Positions 55,523 to 64,000 of a DNA stretch of 64,000 nucleotides are shown in pieces. How positions within the stretch are numbered: the first letter of the stretch is position 1; the number at the start of each line of letters is the position of its first letter. Under the pieces are notes generated by a model, which had not been told where the DNA came from, did not search any database, and saw only the letters and a program-made list of their open reading frames with translations. The position numbers were made by a program, and so were the translations under genes. The stretch comes from JAOUGY01 sp963785075 (GTDB lineage: Bacteria; Actinomycetota; Acidimicrobiia; Spongiisociales; ZC4RG35): assembly GCA_963785075.1 (NCBI GenBank), contig CAWATW010000006.1:124001-188000 (forward strand). Direction: 5' to 3'.

Positions 55523-57229
55523 TCAGACCGGCACGAGCCTCGGGTACTCGAGGTTCCAGACCCTGGCCTCGATCGCCTCCTCGATCTCCTCGTCCGTCAT
55601 CGGCTTTGCGGCGCCCGCAGACACCGCCTCCTTCGCCACGGACGATGCGATGTGGCGGGTGAGCGTACGGAGTTCCGAGATGGGAGGAAACAGACATCCC
55701 GCTTCCAGGTCCACCGTCTCCACCGTCTCGGCCAGCGCCTCAGCGGCTGCGACGAACATCCCGTCGCTCACGGTGGCGACCGCGGTGGCGATGGACGCCA
55801 GCCCAACGGCCGGGAATATGTAGACGTTGTTGCACTGGCTCACCGGGATCATCCGGCCTTCGTGTTCAACGGGCTCGAACGGGCTCCCGGTGGCGATGAA
55901 CGCCCGGCCACCGGTGGCCTCGACCACCGCATCTGGCGTGGCTTCGCACTTCGATGTCGGATTCGACAAGGCCATGATCAGCGGGTGATCCGTGTTGGCG
56001 GCCACCGCGCTCAGAATCTCCGGTGTGAAGAGCCCAGGCTGGCCCGACGTTCCGATCAGCACAGTCGGCTTCATGTGACGAACCACCTCGAGCACGTTGG
56101 CGCCCGCCTCGACCCCACAGGCATGAGCGAGCTCGGCCGGACACGCGACGGTTGTCTTGTATTCCTCGAGGCCCGGTCGATCGGAGGTCACGAGCCCGTG
56201 ACTGTCGAGCAGGACGACGGAGCGCCGTCGATCTGCACCATCCGATCCACCGCCGTCCAAGGCGTGAAGCAGGAGACGCGCCACACCCACGCCGGCGGCT
56301 CCGGCGCCCACGAGGACAAAGCGCTGATCCTCCAACCTGGTGCCTGTCGCCCGGCAATACGAGAGGATGCCGGCGAACGTGACCGCAGCCGTGCCCTGGA
56401 TGTCGTCGTTGAACGAAGGCAGCTTGTCGCGGTACCGGTCGAGAAGGGCGAACGCATTCGCTTTCTTGAAATCCTCCCACTGCAACAATGCGTCCGGCCA
56501 GCGCCGCTTCACCGCAGTGACGAATTCGTCGACGAGCGCGTCATATCGCTCACCTCTCAGTCTCGGGTGTCGCCATCCGACGTAGAGCTCGTCGGCGAGC
56601 AACTCCTCGTTGTCGGTGCCGACATCGAGACTGATCGGGAGCGTGTGGGCCGGATGGATCCCGGCGGCGAGGGTGTACAGCGCGAGTTTCCCGATTGGTA
56701 TCACCATGCCGCCCGCCCCCTGGTCTCCCAGGCCGAGAATGCGCTCGTTGTCCGTGACCACGATGAGACCGACGTCGTCGTTTCTCACATGGCCGAGGAT
56801 CTCGTGGATGCGACCGCGGTGTTCCGGCGTTATCCACAGTCCACGCCCCCGCCGGAACACGTGGCTGAACCGGACGGCGGCTTCGCCGACGGTCGGCGTG
56901 TACACGATGGGAATCAGCTCGGCCACGTGTTCGGCCATCACCTGATAGAAGAGAGCCTCGTTGCGGTCTTGAAGCGACACCATGCCCACGTATTTCTCCA
57001 GAGGGTCGGAGCCCTTGGCAGTGATGTGTTCGTATGCCCTTCGAACCTGAAGATCTCGTGTCGTCGCCTGATGCGGCAGCATCCCCTCCAACTCGAAGAT
57101 CTCGCGTTCCTCCGCGGTGAACGCCGTCCCCTTGTTCAGAAGGGGATCCATGAGAATCGCCTGACCCCGCTTCCACACATCCGCGATGATCCACCGCCCG
57201 TCGTTCGAGCGCTCGATCTGGTACTTCAT
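55523..57229 (-). CDS. maeA: NAD(P)-dependent malic enzyme
   Basis: Oxidative decarboxylation of malate to pyruvate. 568 residues, the long form. Catalytic Tyr in IPIVYTPTVGEA (~106), Lys in GGMVIPIGKLALY (~178), metal-binding NDDIQGTAAV (~270), dinucleotide fold VLVGAGAAGVGVARLL (~300). Cofactor choice cannot be decided by eye. Own GGAGG site; divergent from the glycosyltransferase gene. Confidence 0.95.
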   Translation of the reverse strand: MKYQIERSNDGRWIIADVWKRGQAILMDPLLNKGTAFTAEEREIFELEGMLPHQATTRDLQVRRAYEHITAKGSDPLEKYVGMVSLQDRNEALFYQVMAEHVAELIPIVYTPTVGEAAVRFSHVFRRGRGLWITPEHRGRIHEILGHVRNDDVGLIVVTDNERILGLGDQGAGGMVIPIGKLALYTLAAGIHPAHTLPISLDVGTDNEELLADELYVGWRHPRLRGERYDALVDEFVTAVKRRWPDALLQWEDFKKANAFALLDRYRDKLPSFNDDIQGTAAVTFAGILSYCRATGTRLEDQRFVLVGAGAAGVGVARLLLHALDGGGSDGADRRRSVVLLDSHGLVTSDRPGLEEYKTTVACPAELAHACGVEAGANVLEVVRHMKPTVLIGTSGQPGLFTPEILSAVAANTDHPLIMALSNPTSKCEATPDAVVEATGGRAFIATGSPFEPVEHEGRMIPVSQCNNVYIFPAVGLASIATAVATVSDGMFVAAAEALAETVETVDLEAGCLFPPISELRTLTRHIASSVAKEAVSAGAAKPMTDEEIEEAIEARVWNLEYPRLVPV

Positions 57230-57372
57230 TGAACCTCCGGGTCACCCCCGATCGAACCGTCTCCTCACGTCGACCGCTAGGGCAATCGGTCGGTGCCTTC
57301 GGCCATCCGGTCCTCATTCCCCGGTCGATCGGCCGGCAGTGTCGTCCGTACTTCCTACACTGCGGCGTCCTC

Positions 57373-58068
57373 ATGCCCCAGCCCTCGATCAGCATCTCCG
57401 TGGTCGTCCCCGTTCACAACGAGGCGTCGTTCATCCCCGACGGACTGCCCAAGCTCGTGGACGCGACGCGATCGGTCTACCCAGACGCCGAAATCATCGT
57501 GGTTGAGAACGGCTCGACCGACGGGACCGCAAAAGCGGTAGAGGCCTGTTGCGGTGACGACGTCACCATCATCTCGCTCACCGAGGCCGACTACGGGACT
57601 GCGATGCGGGAAGGGGTTCTCGCGGCCAACGCCGACTGGATCGTCACGTTCGACATCGACTACTTCTCGGCGGGGTTCCTGGCCGACTTGGATCGACTGG
57701 CCGACACCGTCGACGTTGTGATCGCATCGAAGCGAGACCCCGGGTCCCAGGATCGTCGCCCGGCGTTTCGACGTTTTGCCACTTTCGGGTTCAACCTCCT
57801 CCTCCGATCGATCCTCGGCTCGAAGGTGAGCGACACACACGGCATCAAGGCCTTCAGGACAAACGTCACTCGACCCCATGCCGAGCGGGTCATCAGCCGC
57901 AAAGATCTCTTCGACACCGAACTGGTGGTTCGGATGGAACGAGCAGGATGTCGGATCGCCGAGGTGCCGGTCGTGGTCGAAGAACTCCGCCCCGCCCGAT
58001 CGTCCCTCGTGAAGCGCGTCCCCCGCACGATCAAAGGGCTGTTGACCATCAGGCGCGAACTGTCCTGA
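57373..58068 (+). CDS. Glycosyltransferase family 2
   Basis: 231 residues from the ATG at 57373. GT-A fold: VVVPVHNEASFI, VVENGSTDGT, DIDYFSAGFLADL (DxD-like), then D-T-H-GIKAFRT typical of dolichol-phosphate mannose synthase-like enzymes. No C-terminal membrane segments. Probably transfers a sugar to a polyprenyl phosphate; donor unknown. Near the large membrane protein that converges on it. Confidence 0.85.
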   Translation: MPQPSISISVVVPVHNEASFIPDGLPKLVDATRSVYPDAEIIVVENGSTDGTAKAVEACCGDDVTIISLTEADYGTAMREGVLAANADWIVTFDIDYFSAGFLADLDRLADTVDVVIASKRDPGSQDRRPAFRRFATFGFNLLLRSILGSKVSDTHGIKAFRTNVTRPHAERVISRKDLFDTELVVRMERAGCRIAEVPVVVEELRPARSSLVKRVPRTIKGLLTIRRELS

Positions 58069-58147
58069 CCCCTCGAGCGATCGCTGCGACACCCGAGTGA
58101 CGGCGGCTGCCCGGGGCCCCGATGGTGCCGGCGGCCCTCGAACCGGT

Positions 58148-60454
58148 CTACGCAAGAAAGGCTGGGAGCCGGCCTTTCCTGCGCAGATAGCCGTAGTAAC
58201 CCAGGCCGAGCAGGCCCACCACGCTGAGCGTGTTGCCGCCATTCTCGGCCCACGTGTTGTGGAATGACATCGAGACGTGCGTCTCTGTGGGAACAACCAC
58301 CATCAACGACGGAGTGGCGCGAAATGGACCATCCGCCCCCGTCACCGTCCAGTTGGGGAAGTACGACACCTTGACGAGGTGAGGGACTCCGATCGCAGTG
58401 GTGTCGAACGACACCTCGTTGTTGGTGGCTACCACGTTCGTCACCGCATCGGCCGAAGCGCCGGTTGGTTCATCGCTCAGATCATCGACGGACGAGACTC
58501 GCTCCCACTCGTCTGGTCCCTCGGTCACCACCACATGATCGAGAGCTTCCATCGTGCCGTACCAGTCGAGGGCGAATGCGTCGAAGTCCGCAGGTACGCC
58601 CTCCGTGGCCTCGGCCGGCTCCTCGTAGACAGAGGGACGAACAAGCAACGGATCGACGACCGAGACATGTTGCAGTTCGTAGATCCCAAATGGCGGGCTC
58701 TCGGCAACCGGCGTGAGCCCCGGGGTCTCGGCTGCGCGCTCGGCGGCCTCGGCGCTGTACGAGACGTAGTAGCGAACACCGAACAGCTCCAGGTGACGGA
58801 CTCCCCGCTCGAAGTCGAACGGGTGGTAGTCCAGGCCGGCCACGGGGGTCGAACCTTTGAGGCTCATCTCGTTCGACGCCAGGAACATGAATGGCGTGGT
58901 CAATGACGACTCGAAGAACAACCCCTCCATGGACGGATGATTCCAGTCGGTCCAATAGGGGAAGAGCATCGGCGCCATTGGAGTGCCGTATTTGTCGAGG
59001 CCTGTTGAGGCGGTGGAGTCCTGCTCCCATTGGATCCGCCCCGGTGGCAGGGTCTCCATGGTGGACATCACATCCCGGTACTCGGGCCAGGCGTCCTTGG
59101 CCTCGTAGCCCGAATAGTTCCAGCGGGACCACTTGAACACGAAATTGGTGCCGGCGAGCGAGCCGAACGCCAGGGTGCCGGCGACGAGGGCCACCAGGAC
59201 CGCCCTCGTTGCAACAGGGGCCATCCAGGTGAGCGAAAGGGCAGCGACCACGACCCCGATTCCTGCCAGCGTCCACCCCGCCCAGACCGGACCGTCGCGA
59301 TAGACCAGGAGCCATCCCAGGCCGCCCGCGGCCGCCACGCCCGCAATGCGCGGCCACCATCCCGACACCCGATCTGGCAACCGGCGACTGACCCACACGA
59401 TGAGTGTCCCCACCGCGATCGAAGCGAAGAACACGACACCGAAGTACCAGTAGGGCAGCAGGCGTCCGTTCCAGAGTTTCCATCGCTCGCCTTCGAGCGA
59501 GGTGATGAACGACGGGAGGACTGCAGGCAGCGGGTAATAGATGATCGGGATCAGCGTCGCCGCTGCGATCGGCAGGGCTCGGGGTCGACGCAACATCGAC
59601 CAGATGAGACCTCCTGCGGCGAAGGGGATGAGAATCCACAGCTCGAGCGGAAAGACTTCCTCCCAACGACTGAGTGGTGTCCAGGACATGTCCGACGTGA
59701 GCCCGATGCGGGCGAGGAGCGGAACCGACCAGAAACCCGTGATGGCGAACGCCCAGGCCCAGACGGTGAGTGCCGGACGCAGCGACCTCCGCCATACCAG
59801 CACCGTGAGCGAAGCGAAGACGAGCACCAGGGTGGTGAGGATGTGCGACAACACCGTTGCGGCGAGGAAACCAACTGCCCACGGGATGTATTTGCGGTCC
59901 TCTCGCACCGCTTTGATGAGCAGCCCGAGATAGACCATCCCCAGCGAGAAGGACCACGAGTAGGCGAACTCCCCGGCCATGGTCGACGCCACGTTGCCGC
60001 CGTAGATCGTGTAGCTCTCCATGAGCGCAAAGACCGCCCCGCCCGAGGCCGCGACCGCGGAGACGGTCGACGAGTACCCCATGCTTCGCGCCATGTAGAG
60101 AACCGCCGGCGGGAGCCCGACGAGACCCAGCACGGTGACGATCTTGAACGCCACGCCGTAGGGAAGGAACACATCGAGCAACACGATCAGAAGGGATGGG
60201 AGGGGGAAGTAGAAGTAGAAGGCCGGGAAGCCCGCGAACCACGAGTCAGACCAGCCGAGGATCTTGCCCTGCGGGATGAGTACGTCTCGAAGAAACGCCG
60301 GGCCCAACACATGGGCACCCATGTCACCGCCGGCCGGCGTGGTGGCCGTCAGCAACAGCTGCGGGTTGAGCACCGTCAGGATGACGAGCGACGCCGCACC
60401 GGCGATGAACAGATGCAGCCAGCTGCGGTTTGGTCGGTGGGTCGACGTCGTCAT
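58148..60454 (-). CDS. Large polytopic membrane protein (GT-C/PTPS-related type)
   Basis: 768 residues with about 12-14 membrane segments (~15-460) and a C-terminal extracytoplasmic domain (~480-735) closed by one last segment (~740-760). Early GGDMGAHVLGPAFLRDVLIPQG and SWFAGFPAFYFYFP resemble the membrane family annotated as 6-pyruvoyl-tetrahydropterin synthase-related or YfhO-like, which have a GT-C glycosyltransferase layout. Likely in cell-envelope glycan assembly; not proven. Confidence 0.7.
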   Translation of the reverse strand: MTTSTHRPNRSWLHLFIAGAASLVILTVLNPQLLLTATTPAGGDMGAHVLGPAFLRDVLIPQGKILGWSDSWFAGFPAFYFYFPLPSLLIVLLDVFLPYGVAFKIVTVLGLVGLPPAVLYMARSMGYSSTVSAVAASGGAVFALMESYTIYGGNVASTMAGEFAYSWSFSLGMVYLGLLIKAVREDRKYIPWAVGFLAATVLSHILTTLVLVFASLTVLVWRRSLRPALTVWAWAFAITGFWSVPLLARIGLTSDMSWTPLSRWEEVFPLELWILIPFAAGGLIWSMLRRPRALPIAAATLIPIIYYPLPAVLPSFITSLEGERWKLWNGRLLPYWYFGVVFFASIAVGTLIVWVSRRLPDRVSGWWPRIAGVAAAGGLGWLLVYRDGPVWAGWTLAGIGVVVAALSLTWMAPVATRAVLVALVAGTLAFGSLAGTNFVFKWSRWNYSGYEAKDAWPEYRDVMSTMETLPPGRIQWEQDSTASTGLDKYGTPMAPMLFPYWTDWNHPSMEGLFFESSLTTPFMFLASNEMSLKGSTPVAGLDYHPFDFERGVRHLELFGVRYYVSYSAEAAERAAETPGLTPVAESPPFGIYELQHVSVVDPLLVRPSVYEEPAEATEGVPADFDAFALDWYGTMEALDHVVVTEGPDEWERVSSVDDLSDEPTGASADAVTNVVATNNEVSFDTTAIGVPHLVKVSYFPNWTVTGADGPFRATPSLMVVVPTETHVSMSFHNTWAENGGNTLSVVGLLGLGYYGYLRRKGRLPAFLA

Positions 60455-60526
60455 GAGGTGGAGTGCAGAACGAGCGATGTCACCAAGCTTCGGCCATGAC
60501 CGCCGCCTGCACTCGTCGAATCGCCC

Positions 60527-60700
60527 TCAGTTGCGGGCCCGGCGAACGATCTCGAGAACCTCTCGGAGCGAAACAGGTTGCCCACTCTTGTCCCACCATT
60601 TCTCTTCGCACCGGTGGCAGGAGAAAAAGTCGATCTCGATGTCTTCGATTCGATTCTTGATCTCGATGACATCCTCGGCACCACATTGTGGACACTGCAT
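60527..60700 (-). CDS. 57-residue zinc-ribbon protein
   Basis: ATG at 60698-60700, stop at 60527-60529. Starts MQCPQCGAEDVIEI and has a second C-x2-C in FFSCHRCEEKWW, so four Cys for one zinc, with a charged C-terminal helix. Similar tiny TFIIS-like ribbons are common next to envelope genes in Actinobacteria. Two bases separate it from the stop of a 28-codon frame upstream. Confidence 0.8.
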   Translation of the reverse strand: MQCPQCGAEDVIEIKNRIEDIEIDFFSCHRCEEKWWDKSGQPVSLREVLEIVRRARN

Positions 60701-60702
60701 GA

Positions 60703-60789
60703 TCAGGGCATCCCCGTTCTCTCTCGATCCAGCATGATATCGGGATTCGCAAATAGTTCGAGGCCGGCCATCACATCGTCATTCCTCAT
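60703..60789 (-). CDS. Possible 28-residue mini-protein
   Basis: Short frame from an ATG at 60787-60789, overlapping the end of the preceding gene by 11 bases and ending TGATC-ATG before the zinc-ribbon start. Might be a leader for translational coupling rather than a product. No motif. Confidence 0.3.
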   Translation of the reverse strand: MRNDDVMAGLELFANPDIMLDRERTGMP

Positions 60790-61045
60790 CGAGCAGCCGA
60801 CCGATGTACCGGGACCGGCGTCGTCCGGCCTCGGTCCAGTAGGCATACCAGTAAGGGCCGTGAGGGCACGACGTGCAGCCGGCCTTCCCACACTTCACCT
60901 CGCGCTGTCTCAGTCGAACCGTGGGCTCCGAGCCGACGGTCACACCGCTCTTCTCCAGACGGGCGCGGGCGAGGATGAACAACCGCCGAAGTTCTGGCTC
61001 GTCGAGCTCGCGAACCGCATCGAGCAGATCGCGATCGAGGCTCAC
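60779..61045 (-). CDS. DUF6788-like small protein
   Basis: 88 residues from a GTG. N-terminal helix, then KCGKAGCTSCPHGPYWYAYW and YIGRLL, a C-x5-C-x2-C cluster in an aromatic context. The family name is from memory; no function is known. Three bases after DUF3499. Confidence 0.75.
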   Translation of the reverse strand: MSLDRDLLDAVRELDEPELRRLFILARARLEKSGVTVGSEPTVRLRQREVKCGKAGCTSCPHGPYWYAYWTEAGRRRSRYIGRLLDEE

Positions 61046-61048
61046 GGG

Positions 61049-61282
61049 TCAGGCGACACCGGTGCTGGCAGCCGGCGAGAACAGCCGCGTCACGTTCCGA
61101 CGATCTGTGAGGGTCCACCCCATTGGCGGGGTCAGACGATCGGCGTGCGTCGTGCACAGGCTGTATCCGGCCCCGAGGTCGGGCGGACGATCGAACTCCA
61201 CCAGCGCCACCGAGCGGGCGTCGTAGTCGAAGGTCATCACCGCAGCAGCGGGCGTCGAACAGCGAACGCACATCGTCATCAT
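61049..61282 (-). CDS. DUF3499 protein
   Basis: About 77 residues; the exact start (ATG at 61282, 61279 or 61273) is open. MCVRCSTPAAAVMTFDYDARSVAL and SLCTTHADRLTPPMGW give a C-x2-C plus C-x2-H zinc-site pattern, as in DUF3499, which in Actinobacteria lies near manB and DUF5719 genes, as here. Function unknown. Confidence 0.82.
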   Translation of the reverse strand: MMTMCVRCSTPAAAVMTFDYDARSVALVEFDRPPDLGAGYSLCTTHADRLTPPMGWTLTDRRNVTRLFSPAASTGVA

Positions 61283-61317
61283 CGTGACGGAGACGGTAGG
61301 CGACCGGCGCGCGCCGT

Positions 61318-61683
61318 TCAAGGATCTCGCAGCCAGCGCCGGAGGCGGGCAAGACCCACCACACCGTCGGCCCGCCAGGTCCGACCGTCGGCGTCGGACC
61401 AGAACAACACCGGGACCCTTTCGACATTCGCCCTGGCGAACTCTTCCGGCGACGCCTCCCACACGAGTTCGACCAGACCTGCGACCTGAAGTTCGGCGAG
61501 CACGCGCCGCGCCCTGCCGCACGAGGCACAGCGCTCGGAAGTGAACAACACCGGCGAATCGATCCCGGCTGGGAGAGTCGCCCGACGCCGCCGTATCGCC
61601 ACGCCGCGCCGGGCGACCCAGGCCCACGCCGACGCGAGTGCGAGAACACCGACGACCAGCACGAGCCGAGATGCCGGGCTCAA
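61318..61683 (-). CDS. Membrane-anchored thioredoxin-fold protein
   Basis: About 121 residues if started at the TTG at 61681-61683 (GAAGG upstream), or 114 from the GTG at 61660-61662. One membrane segment (~7-24), then a thioredoxin/glutaredoxin-like domain with SERCASCGRAR (C-x2-C) and VERVPVLFW (cis-Pro loop). Possibly acts on the Cys-rich envelope proteins encoded nearby; inference only. Confidence 0.7.
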   Translation of the reverse strand: MSPASRLVLVVGVLALASAWAWVARRGVAIRRRRATLPAGIDSPVLFTSERCASCGRARRVLAELQVAGLVELVWEASPEEFARANVERVPVLFWSDADGRTWRADGVVGLARLRRWLRDP

Positions 61684-61690
61684 GTCGCCT

Positions 61691-62977
61691 TCACTCGCCC
61701 AGGAGGGCCAGAGGGCTGCCCGTCGCGAGCGAGAAGCCGCCGGCCCGACTGGACCACATGACAGCGATCTCAGAGGAAGACCTGACGAGCATTCCCGCTC
61801 CGCCGGCCTCCATCGGTATGGACACCGCGGCGCCCGGTGGGACCGTCGAAGATCGAGCGGGCTGCCCTTCCGCCAGCGGCTGCAGCACCAACTCCGCCTC
61901 CACCTCCCCAGGGTTGAAGACCCAGGCACGCGAGCTCTCGAAGAACCCAGAGCCCGGTAGAAGCCACTCACTCGACAGCGTCGTGGCCGGGGAGACTGCC
62001 CTCGTCGAGCCCCCGTCGACGACGACACCCACGGCCACGAGGCCATCCGAGCTCACACGAAGGCCGATCGGCGCACCTCCCAGATCGGCCAGAGGGATGT
62101 CGAGCTGCGAACGGGGCGCGACGACGCCCTCGAACACTGCCTCGGTCATTTCACCAGTGGAGTAGCTGTCTATCTGGATGTTGACGGGCAGCGGACTGTC
62201 GGTCGCCACGACCAGCCGAGAGGCCGAATCCCTCACCGTCAAGACCGGAAGCCACCAGTCCTGTGAGAGAGGCACGGCCTCCACGAACGCGTCGTCCTCC
62301 GAGGTCGTCTGCAGCATGGCGGCGTGGACTGCCCCCCTCTGTGCATCGAGGCGCACCGAGAGCGATTGGCGCAGCGGGAGTAGTGCGGACAACTGTCGTA
62401 CGACGGTGCCGCCGGCAGGTACCAGGATCGATGCGATCTCGGATGCCGAATCATCACCGTTCTCGCTGCTCGATCCCACCGACACCACGGCGTCGATGGC
62501 GTATGGGTTGGTCATGACCAGATCGAGCGTATCGCCGCTCATCGTCGAACCACCGATCGCGATGACTGCCTCGCTCGAGGCGGGTGTGCAGCCGGCAGCC
62601 GCGGCGGTCCCGTCGCCCACCATCACAACCGCGGCTGCCGCATCCGCAGAGGGCATCTCCGTGAGGAGACCAACGATGCCTGCAGCACCGACGTCGGTCA
62701 TGTCGATGACTGCACCGCCAGACGGATCGATCGACCCCACCACCGAGGTGTCCGGACCTCCCGGGACGCGGGTGAAGATCAGATCACCGCGCACGACGGA
62801 ACCGACGGCCACGCTCGCATCGGTAGACCGCTCGCTCCGACCGACGCATCCGACGAACGCTGCGCGTTCCGGCTCGAACCCCACATCCGAAGACGCGGCC
62901 GGTTCGGCTGGGCGTGCGACCCAGGCCGATGCCACGAGCACCACCACGAGGATCGCTTGGACTCCACGACGGATCAT
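61691..62977 (-). CDS. DUF5719-type exported protein
   Basis: 428 residues from the ATG at 62975-62977. Signal anchor (~7-22), then beta-rich repeats with paired motifs such as LVMTNPYAIDAVV and WVFNPGEVEAELVL, similar to Ig-like blades. In Actinobacteria DUF5719 follows a giant glycosyltransferase/membrane gene, the same order as here (ATGA overlap). Function not known. Confidence 0.82.
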   Translation of the reverse strand: MIRRGVQAILVVVLVASAWVARPAEPAASSDVGFEPERAAFVGCVGRSERSTDASVAVGSVVRGDLIFTRVPGGPDTSVVGSIDPSGGAVIDMTDVGAAGIVGLLTEMPSADAAAAVVMVGDGTAAAAGCTPASSEAVIAIGGSTMSGDTLDLVMTNPYAIDAVVSVGSSSENGDDSASEIASILVPAGGTVVRQLSALLPLRQSLSVRLDAQRGAVHAAMLQTTSEDDAFVEAVPLSQDWWLPVLTVRDSASRLVVATDSPLPVNIQIDSYSTGEMTEAVFEGVVAPRSQLDIPLADLGGAPIGLRVSSDGLVAVGVVVDGGSTRAVSPATTLSSEWLLPGSGFFESSRAWVFNPGEVEAELVLQPLAEGQPARSSTVPPGAAVSIPMEAGGAGMLVRSSSEIAVMWSSRAGGFSLATGSPLALLGE

Positions 62978-64000
62978 CGTTGTTCTCTCCCCCAAAGCGC
63001 GAGACCGGCAGCCACGACGAGTACGAGCGCCGAGGCCAGGGCGAGCCCTGAGCGGAGCCCGTCGGCCCGATACGAGATCTCGCCGTCGATGGCCGAGACC
63101 TCGTTCGCCCACTCGGACTGCCTCCAATCGGGCGTCCACCCCGGGTCCGCGTTGTCGGCGACCCGGACGCGGGCGTCGGACGCCGAGCCGATGGCACCGG
63201 TCCGCGTCGATACCCACGACTCGGAAGGCCCCTCCACTCGCGGGCGAGAAGCCAGGTTCTCGTACACGGTCCACCCTTCGAACCGCTGGCGTTCCGCGAG
63301 ATCGACCTGTGCTGCCAGCACCGCAGTCAACGGGACATCATCGGACACCACGAGCCAACGAACGGCGAACTCGGCGAGCAACTCGCCAGGTCGAGCGCTC
63401 ACGCCACGATCGAGCCGGGCAAGCGTCGACTCGAGAGCGCGATCGCCGATGCGGGGCGATGCCAGCCATGCCTGATCCAGGGTGGGCCGCGCACCGGTGA
63501 TCAGCCGGTATTCATAAGCTTCGCCTTGGCGGTACTCGCCGGGCAGATCGTCTGCTGCTCCCACGAGGAGCACTCGTTCGGGTCCTGTGCTGGACTGCAA
63601 CTCGTCGATGAACGCCAAACGATCGGACCACCCTCGGTCCGGCATACCCCCGACTCCATCGAGAACGGCGGGAGCCGAGAAGGCCAAGAGCACGATCGCT
63701 GCGACCACCGCCAGACTCTGTCCTGCCACGTTGGGTCCGCCCGACTCGAAATCGAGATGGAGCGCGCCGCCCACCACGAAGGCAGCCCCCAGCGAGGCCA
63801 AAGCCACCACCGCCACCAGGATCTCACCACTGACCTGTGGCAGTGCACCCAACAGCAGCGCCGCACCAACCATGGCGCCACCCCAACCGGCGACTCTGGC
63901 GTTGGCAGATCGACCGAACATCGACGCGAACAGTGCCGCGGTCAGCAGCGCAAGTGCCAGAACGGGGGAGGGCCACAGGTCGCCGGCGAGCACGTCCAGT
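62974..64000 (-). CDS. Membrane protein, C-terminal part (glycosyltransferase-associated), runs off window
   Basis: At least 340 residues visible. Several membrane segments (first ~110 visible residues), an extracytoplasmic domain (~115-310) and a final membrane segment (~315-333). By position before DUF5719 and DUF3499 this is probably the end of the large actinobacterial glycosyltransferase-family-2 membrane protein. The N-terminal catalytic part would lie right of the window, so the function is inferred only from synteny. Confidence 0.6.
   Translation of the reverse strand, partial: LDVLAGDLWPSPVLALALLTAALFASMFGRSANARVAGWGGAMVGAALLLGALPQVSGEILVAVVALASLGAAFVVGGALHLDFESGGPNVAGQSLAVVAAIVLLAFSAPAVLDGVGGMPDRGWSDRLAFIDELQSSTGPERVLLVGAADDLPGEYRQGEAYEYRLITGARPTLDQAWLASPRIGDRALESTLARLDRGVSARPGELLAEFAVRWLVVSDDVPLTAVLAAQVDLAERQRFEGWTVYENLASRPRVEGPSESWVSTRTGAIGSASDARVRVADNADPGWTPDWRQSEWANEVSAIDGEISYRADGLRSGLALASALVLVVAAGLALWGREQR

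Overview
The window is one contiguous piece of a GC-rich actinobacterial chromosome. Gene content and order point to Actinomycetota: proB-obg-rpmA-rplU-rng, mreBCD-mrdA-rodA, ndk-folC-valS-clpX-clpP-tig, pdxH next to an Rv1339-type hydrolase and rph-rdgB, smpB-M23-ftsX-ftsE-prfB-secA-RR-hpf-comF, ahcY-manB, and a DUF3499/DUF5719/membrane-protein block. Many starts are GTG, most tRNAs lack an encoded CCA, and an actinobacterial-type LexA box is present. A deep, poorly cultured lineage such as Acidimicrobiia is plausible, but that is inference.

Layout. 1-20 kb: a long minus-strand housekeeping run (trigger factor, Clp protease, valS, folC, ndk, the rod-shape cluster, thymidine kinase, RNase E/G, L21, L27, Obg, ProB). 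Four copies of a ~300-bp array of small hairpins sit between these genes. 20-21.4 kb: five tRNA genes (His, Arg, Gly, Pro, Lys, plus Leu on the minus strand, six in all) in a region full of 7-bp-periodic repeats. 21.5-29.6 kb: accessory and nucleotide genes (anchored propeller-like protein, SDR, 2-hydroxyacid dehydrogenase, anchored hydrolase, RdgB, RNase PH, MBL hydrolase, PdxH). 30-40 kb: catabolic and accessory genes (acyl-CoA dehydrogenase, tyrosine phenol-lyase-type enzyme, SOS-controlled radical SAM protein, tandem RecB-like nuclease-fold protein, a decayed caa3 oxidase locus, ferredoxin, xylose isomerase). 40.4-54 kb: trans-translation (tmRNA plus SmpB), division-associated FtsEX with an M23 hydrolase, RF2 with programmed frameshift, SecA, ribosome hibernation, SAH hydrolase, phosphomannomutase. 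54-64 kb: repeat lipoprotein, malic enzyme, glycosyltransferase, membrane proteins and an operon of small zinc-ribbon or DUF proteins; the last gene runs off the right edge, and proB runs off the left.

The most unusual signals are non-coding: (1) the four modular hairpin arrays, in which the outer stems change sequence but keep pairing; (2) at least a dozen intergenic arrays with a strict 7-bp period, each with its own heptamer; (3) the oxidase locus in which coxB is frameshifted, ctaD is cut to its first ~50 codons and ctaG has lost its 5' part; (4) a LexA box lying between -35 and -10 of an apparently leaderless radical SAM gene, next to a 65-bp tandem repeat; and (5) a tRNA-like structure with a good T arm and CCA but an aberrant D arm and anticodon loop. 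No phage, insertion sequence or CRISPR array was seen.
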